Positions 27,964 through 36,337 of a DNA stretch of 49,653 nucleotides are shown here, in pieces. Both the position numbers and the translations under genes were made by a program. Source of the DNA: an uncultured Clostridia bacterium. GTDB taxonomy: Bacteria > Bacillota > Clostridia > Oscillospirales > Acutalibacteraceae. The notes under the pieces are model-generated. The model ran no database searches. It was not told the origin of the DNA and saw nothing but the letters and a program-made list of their open reading frames with translations. Numbering within the stretch: position 1 is the first letter of the stretch; every line of letters begins with the position of its first letter. The DNA lies in the NCBI GenBank assembly GCA_945863885.1, contig CAMAZY010000020.1:1-49653 (forward strand). Reading direction: 5' to 3'.

Positions 27964-30651
27964 TTACTTGGCCTTCACGGCTTTGACCGTAGAAAAATCA
28001 CTGTAAATAGTCTTTCCGCTGACAGTTGTATATGCCACAACTTTAAAATAATAGGTTTCACCCTTGGTAAGTCCTGCTTTGGTGTAACTTACTTTTGTAT
28101 TTCCCTGAAGTGTTGCAATCTTACTGTACTTCCCGTCTCTGGCGGTTGCCATATAGACAACATAGCCGGTTGCACCCGTTTGCTCGTTCCAGGAAAGTTC
28201 CGCTTTCTTTGATCCCGCAGTGACTGTCAGTGTCGGTTTACCGGGATTGGTCGTTGCGGTGACCGTTTGATAACCGGCTGACCAATAGGTCTTACCGTTT
28301 GCGGTTGTGTACGCTTTGACGGCGAACTCATAGCTTGTTCCGCTTTTCAGCTTGGTAACGGTATAGGAGGTTGCCGTTGTTGTCTTCAAAGCGGTATACT
28401 TTTTTGTTGACGGATTGTAATAATAGACCCTGTAACCGGTCGCTCCGGGGACTGCTTTCCATGTAAGCTTAACAGCAGACGAGGAGGTCTGTGTCGACAT
28501 CTTGCCGGTCACACCGGGAAGAGCAGTAGCGGTAACTGTTTTATAACCGGCTGACCAATAGGTCTTGCCGTTTGCGGTTGTATACGCTTTGACGGCGAAC
28601 TTATAGCTTGTTCCTGTTTGCAGCTTTGTAACGGTATAAGAGGTAGCAGTTGTCGTTTTCAAAGCGGTATACTTTTTCGTCGACGGGTTGTAATAATAAA
28701 CCCGGTAACCGGTTGCTCCGGGGACTGCTTTCCATGAAAGTACGGCAGATGAAGGGGAAACCTCTGTCGTCAGCCCGCCCGTCACACCGGGAAGAATTGT
28801 GAAAGACAGTGTTTTACTTCCCTTGTATCCGTTTTCTTTCACACCTTTGATGGTAAGTGAAGCCGTCCCGATCTTTGTGTTATTCTGATAGGTAACCGTG
28901 TAATGCGTACCGGCTGTCAGCGTCTTTTTTCCGTCTTTTACGGTGACGGCAGGAGTGATGGCCTTACCGGTATACACCTGAGACGAAATACCGCTTACGG
29001 TAAGAGCGGAAACCTCTGTCGTCTCAAGCGGCGGAATAAACTTTGTATCGGTTTCCGTATTACACATTGTACACGTTGCCGCCATACAGCCTTCGGAAGT
29101 ATACGTCGGCTTTGTCAGCCACTCCCATTCGCCGAATGTGTGATCAATCTTTTCGATTGCCTCGGTATACGATTCACCGCATACGCAGGAATAGGTCGTA
29201 ACGCCTTCCTCCTGACAAGTCGGCTTTCTTGTGACCGATGAAGTAAAATAATGCTCATGTTTTCCGTTTTCTTTCAGAAGCGGAAGATCATTTTCCCGGA
29301 AGGACCAGTACGCTTCGTCAAACTTCAGGATATCCTTGAAAAACTCCAGATACGTTGCGCTGATCCGACCACTGTCGTTAATTGTGATTACAACGGGACC
29401 TTCAATTTTATTATCGGTAACACTGTATTTCTTTTTCGAAACATATTTGGGGGATACATTCGTGTTGGCTACTTCTATAAAATTATCATAGACATTGACA
29501 CAGTTCGTATATTCCCAGGTGTCACAGTCACTCTGATTTCCGAACGGCCACTCGCCCTGCCAGAAATCTTGCTCCTTTGCGACTTTCCCGGCTCTGTCGG
29601 CGGTAACAACAACCTTACAATAAAGATTCTTATAAACCGCATTCCGGTGAATAATTCCGACTGCTCCGGCAAATCCGCCGACATCCTGCTCGCCTTTATC
29701 CGACTTTGAGCTTACGGTTCCGACAGCGTAGCAGTTTTCGATATTCACGTTTCCGTTTGCTCTTCCCGCATCGCCGCAAAAACCGCCGGCGTAATGAAGA
29801 TAGCTGTAACCCTGGCTTTCCAAGGCTTCGTCACCGATAAATCCGCTGCTTTCGGATATTACCGCACCGGAAAAGCTGCAGCCTTTGATATAGGTCTCAT
29901 TCGAAACATTACCGATAGCGCCGCCGATCTCGATGGCTCTGGCAGCTTTTGCCGAAACGGTACCCGAAACCCTTGCGTTTTGTATCATTCCGTAATTCAG
30001 ACCTCCGGTCAGTCCGCCGCAGTCAATGCTCATGGCACTTATTACATCAATGTTCACATTTTCAACGATACAGTTTTCAATATTCAGTTTACGAGCTCCG
30101 CATTTTCCGGCAACGGCGCCGACCGAAAAATCAGAGCCCATTCCGTTTGAAGCCTGCCACCCGCTTTGGGAACTGTCAAAAGCAATCACCGGATTTTTCA
30201 AAGTGAGATTTCTGACAGATCCACAGTTCATACCGAACAAACCGTATTGATAGATATCTTCAAAATCTCTCGTAATCTGCATATTTGAAATCGTGTAGCC
30301 GCCCCCGTCAAATACGCCGAAGAAGCCGTCCCACCCGTTTTCATTTTCTTTGAGTGCGCCGATCGGGAACCAGCAGTGTCCGGACAAATCGATATCCGCC
30401 GTAAGCTTATAGTAAGCTGCATTATAGTTTTTATCCTCCCGGTTTGTGAGCTTTGCAAGCAACGCAAGCTCCCCCGCCGAACCGATCCGGTACGGATCCT
30501 CCCGTGTGCCGGAGCCTGACGAAAAAGACCCGGCCGCATAATCCGTCCACAGATCGGATTCAGACTCACCGACAGCCGATGCGCCGATAAAACAACTGAG
30601 CATCAGACCGATTACGGCGAGCAAAGAAACAAGTAATCTTTTCCTTTTCAA
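27964..30651 (-). CDS. Large secreted GLUG/Cys-rich/FN3 surface protein, TTG start
   Basis: An 895-aa secreted protein. The frame opens with a GTG at 30660 that is itself part of the GAGGTG ribosome binding site. The TTG at 30651 is correctly spaced and gives a clean signal peptide (M)KRKRLLVSLLAVIGLMLSCF. Residues about 30-470 are a beta-helix of GLUG-type repeats (YGLFGMNCGSVRNLTLKN, GGLTGGLNYGMIQNARVSG). Next come two CxxC-containing modules (PTCQEEGVTTYSCVCGESY), an Ig/MBG-like domain starting YTGKAITPAVTVKDGK, and three FN3 domains to the C-terminus. FN3 domains 1 and 2 are almost identical, a recent duplication. GLUG modules occur in adhesins and IgA-protease-like proteins. No sortase, SLH or dockerin signal is visible. 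Confidence 0.85.
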   Translation of the reverse strand: MKRKRLLVSLLAVIGLMLSCFIGASAVGESESDLWTDYAAGSFSSGSGTREDPYRIGSAGELALLAKLTNREDKNYNAAYYKLTADIDLSGHCWFPIGALKENENGWDGFFGVFDGGGYTISNMQITRDFEDIYQYGLFGMNCGSVRNLTLKNPVIAFDSSQSGWQASNGMGSDFSVGAVAGKCGARKLNIENCIVENVNIDVISAMSIDCGGLTGGLNYGMIQNARVSGTVSAKAARAIEIGGAIGNVSNETYIKGCSFSGAVISESSGFIGDEALESQGYSYLHYAGGFCGDAGRANGNVNIENCYAVGTVSSKSDKGEQDVGGFAGAVGIIHRNAVYKNLYCKVVVTADRAGKVAKEQDFWQGEWPFGNQSDCDTWEYTNCVNVYDNFIEVANTNVSPKYVSKKKYSVTDNKIEGPVVITINDSGRISATYLEFFKDILKFDEAYWSFRENDLPLLKENGKHEHYFTSSVTRKPTCQEEGVTTYSCVCGESYTEAIEKIDHTFGEWEWLTKPTYTSEGCMAATCTMCNTETDTKFIPPLETTEVSALTVSGISSQVYTGKAITPAVTVKDGKKTLTAGTHYTVTYQNNTKIGTASLTIKGVKENGYKGSKTLSFTILPGVTGGLTTEVSPSSAVLSWKAVPGATGYRVYYYNPSTKKYTALKTTTATSYTVTKLQTGTSYKFAVKAYTTANGKTYWSAGYKTVTATALPGVTGKMSTQTSSSAVKLTWKAVPGATGYRVYYYNPSTKKYTALKTTTATSYTVTKLKSGTSYEFAVKAYTTANGKTYWSAGYQTVTATTNPGKPTLTVTAGSKKAELSWNEQTGATGYVVYMATARDGKYSKIATLQGNTKVSYTKAGLTKGETYYFKVVAYTTVSGKTIYSDFSTVKAVKAK

Positions 30652-30742
30652 TATGAACACCTCTTTATTATTTCGATTTTTGTGGTTTATTTTTTTGCCA
30701 CATGAAAGCTGATCCGAATTTGCAGCGAAGGGATCTTTTCAT

Positions 30743-30772
30743 AAAAGCCGTAACAGAAAAGCCACGGCTTTT
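30743..30772 (-). terminator. Terminator of the BspA-LRR gene
   Basis: AAAAGCCG/CGGCTTTT stem with a 14-nt loop, 11 nt after the stop of the LRR gene on the minus strand. The trailing T-tract is short, formed mainly by the stem end. Confidence 0.6.
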
Positions 30773-30783
30773 ATGCTTTCGTT

Positions 30784-33700
30784 TTATTTCACTTTAACGC
30801 TCTTGACGGACGAGAATTCACCGTAAATCTTCTGACCGTCGATCAGCTTATATCCTCTGACCTTGAAATAATAGGTCGTGCCTTTCTTCAGACCGGTCTT
30901 TACATACGATTCCGTATTCGAGTCGACCGTGACAAAGACGCCGTCAACATATCCGGCAGAAGCTCCGTCAAAATAGAAGCCGGTTTCTTCATAACTACCA
31001 TAGTTACTCTTTTGGGTTGCTATTTTTTTATAAGAGTTTCCGGATTTCATATAGAACTCATAACCGCTTGCATATTTGTCGGTCGCATAAAGACTCGCCT
31101 TCCCCTTACCGGCTACTACCTGAAGCTTCGGAGCCGCAGGAGCCGTTGCCGTCTTGACCATCGTATATCCGGTCGAATACGCCTTTTTCTGATCGATCGT
31201 CTTATACGCTGTCACCTTGATATGATATGTTCCGCCCGGCGTAAGCTTTGTAAACGTATAGGTGGTGTTGGCCGTGTAGGCATTCTTGATAGCATATCCG
31301 TCTTTATCGCAAAGCGTGACCCGATAGCCGGAAGCGCCCGTTACCGCTTTCCAGGTTGCCTTGATTGCGGTGGTCGACTGCTTAACGGCGATTTTGCTCG
31401 TTTTACCCGGAAGGATGTAGAAATACAGGGTTTTGCTTCCGCTGTAATTTCCGGTGAGCGTTACGGTAATGGAATATTTCCCGGTGTTCTTTCTTGCTGC
31501 GGGGGCCTTAAGGGTGTAATCTCTGTTCTTTACAAGAACCTTTCCCTTGCTGTCCTTGACTGTAATCTTCGGCGTCTTGGTATTCCCGTCATAGGTATAT
31601 TTCGTTGCTGAAAGCGTAATTGTGCTGACTTTCGGAATGACTGTCGTCCTGATCGTTTTCTTGCAGACAGAGCAGGCGGAAACAATCTTGCCGTCCTTAC
31701 CGGTTGTTGCCTTTGTGACGCCGTCCTTGACGGTGTGGCTCTTTTTCGCAACCGTCTTCTGTTCAACAAGAACGGTACCGCAAACGGAACAATGTTTCCC
31801 GGCTGTAAGTCCTTCTTTCGTACAGGTTGCGGCAACAGCCTTATCGGTTACAGCCTTATGAGCGGTTTTTTCAATAGTCTCCTTTTCTCTGCTGAGTTCA
31901 ACATGACAAGCCTTGCAATATACAACGGATTCGTAGGTGCCTTCCTTTGTGCAGGTCGCTTCGACTATGTTTTCTCTGACCGCCTCGGCGGCGATATGAC
32001 CGTGTGCCGAACCGGTATTGACGATCGTATCGGTTTCGTCGCAGCGGTCACACTTTGCGGTCTTGGTTCCGTCTTTTGTGCAGGTTGCGTTGCCGTCGGC
32101 AATATAATTGGTGAAGCTATGGCCGAGTTTCGGGGTATCCACAAATTCTCTGCTCAGTTCATCACCGCAGACCGAGCAATATACAACAGAATCATACCAG
32201 CCGTTTTCGATGCAGATAGCCGGCACTTCGCATTCTTTTACAGCTTCGGCAGGAACATGACCATGTGCCGAGCCGGTATTGACGATCGTATCGGTTACGC
32301 CGCAGCGGTCGCACTTTGCGCTCTTCGTTCCGTCTTCGGTACAGGTTGTGTTTCCGTCATCGATGTAATTTGTGAAACTGTGACCAAGCTTATCGGTATA
32401 ACCCTTCGTACGACTGATCTCTGCCTGACATACCAAACAGTAGACAACAGAATCGTATGAGCCGCCGTTGGTGCAGGTAGCTGCCCATTCATTTTCAATC
32501 ACCGGGTCTGAAGCGATATGTCCGGTTGCCGGAATCACTTCGTGACCTTCAACCCAGATTTCACAATACGGACAATAGAGTCCGTAAGTATAGCCCGGTT
32601 CTGTACAGGTAGCATCCTGTTGCCTTGTGTCTTCATTATACGGATGAGAACACGGAATCTCGATAATCGAGACATTTTTGTTTTCAAAATACTTCCAGCC
32701 GGTTGTGTTCTTAACGGTTGTTACCTCTGCAAGTAAACTGCATTCATTGAAGCTGTTGGACTGAATGCCGATAACAGTATCGGGAATATTGATTTTCTTA
32801 AGCTTGACACAGCCGTCAAAGGCATAAGAATCAATTATCATGAGACCCTGCGGAAGAACAATTTCCTCCATATTTTCACAATCTTTAAAAGCATACGAGC
32901 CGATTTCCGTAACACTCTGCGGCATCGTTACACTTTTAAGTAATTTTGCCTGAGCAAAAGTGTTTTTCGGGATCATCTGAATACCGTCTTCAAAAACAGC
33001 CGTTTCAAGTCCGCTGTTATAGAACGGATGGGACGCCGCTTTCAAGGTGTCCGGCAAGGAGACCTGCTTTAACTTTACGCAGTTTTCGAACAGACGGTGA
33101 CCCAATTCCTGTACATTCGAAAAATCAACCGACGCAAGCTCTCCGCAATTCAGGAAAGCGTAATCACCAACCGAGATAAGAGTTTCCGGAAAAGCCATTT
33201 CTGTAAGAGAAGAACAACTGTTGAATGCGTAGGTGCCGATACTTGTCACGCCCTCGGGAATCACTATTGATTCAAGGCTGCTGCAAGTGTCAAATGCGTA
33301 GCTGCCGATTGTTGTGACCGTATCCGGAATGAATACATTTTTCAAAGCCTTTGCATCGCCACAGGCTTTGTTCGGGATAACGAGTATTCCGTCCGCAAAA
33401 GTTACGGTTTCAAGTCCGCTGTTATAGAACGGATAGGACGCCGCTTTTAAGGTGTTCGGCAAGGAGACCTGCTTTAACTTTACGCAGTTTTCGAACAGGC
33501 GGTGGCCTAATTCCTGTACGTTCGAAAAATCGACCGATGCAAGCTTGCTGCAGTTAAGGAAAGAATGATCGTCAACGCTGATCAGAGACGACGGAAAAGC
33601 AAATTCCGAAAGGGAGGAGCAATCGCTGAATGCGTAGGAGCCGATGCTTGTTACACCCTCCGGGATCGCAATTGTCTCAAGGCTGCTGCAATCGTCAAAT

Positions 33701-34260
33701 GCATAGTTACCGATTGTCGTGACCGTGTCCGGTATCGAAACATTCTTCAGCGCTTTTGCCCCGGAACAGGCCTTGTCCGGAATACCGGTTATCCCGTCTT
33801 CAAAAATCACCGTTTCCAGTCCGCTGTTATAAAATACGGCCGCAGCGCTTCTGACGGTTTTCGGTATCGTAATCTGCCGAAGCTTTCCGCAGTTTTCAAA
33901 TGCTCTGTATCCGATTGTCTGTACATCAGAAAGCACGACTGATACAAGTTCGGCACAACCCAAAAATGCATGATCTTCGATCACCCTTACTGTCGAAGGG
34001 ATGATGATTTCTGTTATTTTATCACAATTTTTAAACGCATAATCCCCGATTGCCGTGACGGTGTCACCGGCAATTTCGGACGGAACCGTAACCGTTCCCT
34101 CGGCGGTATTTGAAACGTCGGTAATGACTACCGTTCCGTTTTCATAGCCGTATTCGAAAATGCCGCTTTCATCATAAGCCGCAAACGACACGACCGGCAG
34201 GCACTGAACGACTGAAACAGTCATAACCAATGCCATGAGTAATGATAAAACTTTTTTCAT
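30784..34260 (-). CDS. Secreted BspA-type leucine-rich-repeat protein with Cys-rich and FN3 modules
   Basis: A 1158-aa secreted protein. Signal peptide residues 1-27 (MKKVLSLLMALVMTVSVVQC). Residues about 60-520 carry roughly 20 BspA/LRR_5 repeats of about 23 aa of the kind AFxxCSSLxxIxIPxxVTxIG. About seven CxxC modules follow at about 530-890, each like TCTEDGTKSAKCDRCG or YCSVCGDELSRE. An Ig/MBG-like domain then starts at TYDGNTKTPKITVKDSK, and two FN3 domains end the protein, the last with an extra 25-residue insert around GFYFDGASAGYVDG. BspA repeats occur in adhesins of oral and gut anaerobes (known). Even numbers of Cys pairs in an exported protein suggest zinc binding or disulfides. 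It follows lemA by 85 nt with no clear terminator, so it may belong to the DUF3137-lemA transcript. Confidence 0.87.
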   Translation of the reverse strand: MKKVLSLLMALVMTVSVVQCLPVVSFAAYDESGIFEYGYENGTVVITDVSNTAEGTVTVPSEIAGDTVTAIGDYAFKNCDKITEIIIPSTVRVIEDHAFLGCAELVSVVLSDVQTIGYRAFENCGKLRQITIPKTVRSAAAVFYNSGLETVIFEDGITGIPDKACSGAKALKNVSIPDTVTTIGNYAFDDCSSLETIAIPEGVTSIGSYAFSDCSSLSEFAFPSSLISVDDHSFLNCSKLASVDFSNVQELGHRLFENCVKLKQVSLPNTLKAASYPFYNSGLETVTFADGILVIPNKACGDAKALKNVFIPDTVTTIGSYAFDTCSSLESIVIPEGVTSIGTYAFNSCSSLTEMAFPETLISVGDYAFLNCGELASVDFSNVQELGHRLFENCVKLKQVSLPDTLKAASHPFYNSGLETAVFEDGIQMIPKNTFAQAKLLKSVTMPQSVTEIGSYAFKDCENMEEIVLPQGLMIIDSYAFDGCVKLKKINIPDTVIGIQSNSFNECSLLAEVTTVKNTTGWKYFENKNVSIIEIPCSHPYNEDTRQQDATCTEPGYTYGLYCPYCEIWVEGHEVIPATGHIASDPVIENEWAATCTNGGSYDSVVYCLVCQAEISRTKGYTDKLGHSFTNYIDDGNTTCTEDGTKSAKCDRCGVTDTIVNTGSAHGHVPAEAVKECEVPAICIENGWYDSVVYCSVCGDELSREFVDTPKLGHSFTNYIADGNATCTKDGTKTAKCDRCDETDTIVNTGSAHGHIAAEAVRENIVEATCTKEGTYESVVYCKACHVELSREKETIEKTAHKAVTDKAVAATCTKEGLTAGKHCSVCGTVLVEQKTVAKKSHTVKDGVTKATTGKDGKIVSACSVCKKTIRTTVIPKVSTITLSATKYTYDGNTKTPKITVKDSKGKVLVKNRDYTLKAPAARKNTGKYSITVTLTGNYSGSKTLYFYILPGKTSKIAVKQSTTAIKATWKAVTGASGYRVTLCDKDGYAIKNAYTANTTYTFTKLTPGGTYHIKVTAYKTIDQKKAYSTGYTMVKTATAPAAPKLQVVAGKGKASLYATDKYASGYEFYMKSGNSYKKIATQKSNYGSYEETGFYFDGASAGYVDGVFVTVDSNTESYVKTGLKKGTTYYFKVRGYKLIDGQKIYGEFSSVKSVKVK

Positions 34261-34329
34261 AACAACATCTCCTTGTTTTTGTATTACTGTTTTAACGGTA
34301 GCAACGATTCATTCATTTGCTTGCCGTTA

Positions 34330-34351
34330 GCCTGATTCTAAGCAATCAGGC
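34330..34351 (-). other. Hairpin at the lemA stop
   Basis: GCCTGATT/AATCAGGC stem with a 6-nt loop that contains the lemA TGA stop in its first arm. No U-tract follows, so read-through into the LRR gene is likely; it may tune expression of the downstream gene. Confidence 0.45.
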
Positions 34352-34894
34352 ATTAAAAGAAAGCGTCACGTCCTGCTTTTCGGTTTCGGTAGCGGTGAAG
34401 TATTCTTCCGCAGTGACATTCATGATGCTTGCGACAAAGCAGCTCGGGATCGATTTGATCTTTCCGTTGTATTGTGAAACCTCGTTGTTGTAAAGTCTTC
34501 TTGTTGCCTGGATGGTATTTTCAATGTCATTGATCGATTCCTGAAGCTGAAGGAAGTTGGTGTTTGACTTAAGCTCAGGATATTGCTCTGCGATAATTCT
34601 GATATTGTCAATGGCGTTGCGCTGTTCGCTTTCAACCTGTGACAGCTCATTGAGATTGCTGCCGGCTCTGATCTGAGCGACGCCGAGATAAATTTTCGAT
34701 TCCTGACCGATGACGCCGTTGACGGTCTGATTCAGCTTTTCAAGAGTTGCTCTTCTGTTTGCCAGTGCGATCTCAATACCGGATCTCTGCTTTTCGATTT
34801 CTTCCTTTTGTCTGTTGAAGTAGTTGCTTGTTTTTACAAAGTAAATTCCTACGATTGCCGCAATAACAATAATTCCGATGATTAAATCCTTCAT
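34346..34894 (-). CDS. lemA: LemA family membrane protein
   Basis: A 182-aa protein with an N-terminal membrane anchor (residues 4-20, LIIGIIVIAAIVGIYFV) and the helical LemA domain, including NYFNRQKEEIEKQRSGIEIA, YPELKSNTNFLQLQESIND and RRLYNNEVSQYN. The LemA family is widespread but its molecular role is unsettled; in several bacteria it is encoded beside envelope-associated membrane proteins. It follows the DUF3137 gene by 12 nt, a known pairing. Start ATG with GGAG 8 nt upstream. Confidence 0.93.
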   Translation of the reverse strand: MKDLIIGIIVIAAIVGIYFVKTSNYFNRQKEEIEKQRSGIEIALANRRATLEKLNQTVNGVIGQESKIYLGVAQIRAGSNLNELSQVESEQRNAIDNIRIIAEQYPELKSNTNFLQLQESINDIENTIQATRRLYNNEVSQYNGKIKSIPSCFVASIMNVTAEEYFTATETEKQDVTLSFNA

Positions 34895-34906
34895 TTTAAT
34901 AACTCC

Positions 34907-35932
34907 TTATCTGATTGTTTGAAAATTTGAAAGCGGAAGGCCTTCTATAAGTTTTATAATTGCGTTTACCGTGTCTGCCGTTATGCTCTTCAGACAGTCA
35001 TCGGTATACAGCTCTTTATTCTTTGCCATTTTGGAATAGAATTTATACCGTGGATTCAGGTTGAGATCGGAATAACTCAAATCAATATTGATCACATTCC
35101 GGTTCAGTTCCATATCCTTGATTCTGTGGATCTTTCCGTAAGCCGTAATCGTTTCAAGCACATCGGGAGTAAGAGCCTTGTAAGCCGTCAGCTCATCTTC
35201 CGAATAAACCAGGTAATCAAAATCCTGCCGGTCCATTTTTATCCGGACAAGACCCTCTTCTTTCGGGACCTCATATTCGCCGGACATTTTATTCAACAGC
35301 TTTGAGGCTCTCTTCAGTATTCCTTTTTCATTGAACAACAGCTTATGAAGCTTTATTTTTGAATCAGCTCTGTTTTTGCCCAAGTATTGAACCGACACAT
35401 CCGAATCAATCGTCTCTGTCTGATAATCAACGACTTTTCCGCTCTGTGTTGTTGTTGTCTGAGAAACAACCGTTGTTCTTTCTTTATACAGCTTATAGGG
35501 AACCCCGTTGTATTTCCCCTGCAAGTTGATCCATCTGCTGTACAGGATCTGACCCGGAAAGACTTCTGCTTTTCCAAAGCCTTCATTTGTTTTGCTTGAG
35601 CCGGTTGCCTGAAGCTCTGCTTTTACGACTTCAAAGAATACCTCGTCGTAAAAACTGTTTTTCGCTCTCTTGAGAACAAGCCTGGCTTCTTTTTTGAATT
35701 TCCTTGAAATGAAGCCGAGCACGATCGCCAGCACCGTAATCAGAAAACCGATTCCGAGAATCATCTCATTGTTCGTACTGTTTGAAACAACCAGAAGGGC
35801 AAGTCCCGCAAGTAAGAAGAGCAGCGACAGCAGCAGGAAGATTCTTCGTTTTGTTTTGATCGGAGCCAGTTCGGATTCAACAGAATCGAAATAGCTCTCT
35901 GCGATTTTTTCGTAACTTGTTTTGCTTTCCAT
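34907..35932 (-). CDS. DUF3137 domain membrane protein
   Basis: A 341-aa protein. Two hydrophobic segments near residues 29-50 and 56-76 are followed by a soluble part with the DUF3137 pattern: GFGKAEVFPGQILYSRW (approx. residues 118-134), VPYKLYKERTTVV, then a region of conserved Asp/Tyr residues. Families with DUF3137 commonly neighbour LemA genes and are thought to act at the membrane; no enzymatic motif is visible. First gene of an operon with lemA. Its promoter carries a direct-repeat operator at 36140-36169 identical to that of the LytTR response regulator gene. Start with GGAG 6 nt upstream. Confidence 0.85.
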   Translation of the reverse strand: MESKTSYEKIAESYFDSVESELAPIKTKRRIFLLLSLLFLLAGLALLVVSNSTNNEMILGIGFLITVLAIVLGFISRKFKKEARLVLKRAKNSFYDEVFFEVVKAELQATGSSKTNEGFGKAEVFPGQILYSRWINLQGKYNGVPYKLYKERTTVVSQTTTTQSGKVVDYQTETIDSDVSVQYLGKNRADSKIKLHKLLFNEKGILKRASKLLNKMSGEYEVPKEEGLVRIKMDRQDFDYLVYSEDELTAYKALTPDVLETITAYGKIHRIKDMELNRNVINIDLSYSDLNLNPRYKFYSKMAKNKELYTDDCLKSITADTVNAIIKLIEGLPLSNFQTIR

Positions 35933-36104
35933 GTCATTCTCCGTTCTGCCGTCGATATCTGTCAGTTTACCATGAAACCCGACGGCGATTTTTTTACTTT
36001 TTTTCTGAAAAAAATCCTTGAAAGGCTAAATCAAAACCGAGCTCATTTTTAGAACCATCTCCTTTTTTCGTTGGTTTTTTTCGGTTTCGTTCCTTGTTGA
36101 CCCT

Positions 36105-36133
36105 ATGATATACCGTCTGAATCTTCGTTTCAA
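36105..36133 (-). promoter_or_regulatory. Weak promoter of DUF3137-lemA
   Basis: TTGAAA (36133-36128), 17-bp spacer, TATCAT (36110-36105) on the minus strand. The start near 36098 leaves a leader of about 165 nt. The -10 and -35 are off consensus, as expected for an activator-dependent promoter. The rest of the 405-nt gap holds the operator and the terminator of the gene at 36338. Confidence 0.65.
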
Positions 36134-36139
36134 TAGGAA

Positions 36140-36169
36140 AGCAACGAACGCACTTTTTCGAGCAACGAA
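36140..36169 (-). promoter_or_regulatory. LytTR-type direct-repeat operator, site 1
   Basis: Two exact copies of TTCGTTGCT on the minus strand with a 12-bp spacer (21-bp period). The proximal copy ends 6 bp before the -35 box of the DUF3137-lemA promoter. The same 9-mers and geometry precede the LytTR response regulator gene. Confidence 0.82.
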
Positions 36170-36246
36170 AACTCGTTACCGTTGCATTTTTTGAAAAACA
36201 GCCCTGAATTTATGTGCTCCTGTCTGCCCTGACGGAAGCCTTGGAA

Positions 36247-36292
36247 CAAAAAAATCAGCCATACAAGGCACATAACTGCACTTGTATGGCTG
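36247..36292 (-). terminator. Terminator of the LRR-transglutaminase gene
   Basis: A 12-bp stem CAGCCATACAAG/CTTGTATGGCTG with a 13-nt loop, followed on the minus strand by ATTTTTTT. Confidence 0.9.
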
Positions 36293-36337
36293 TTATCAGA
36301 TTGACTGAACGGGCTTTATGGCGGAAAGCAGACGGAA

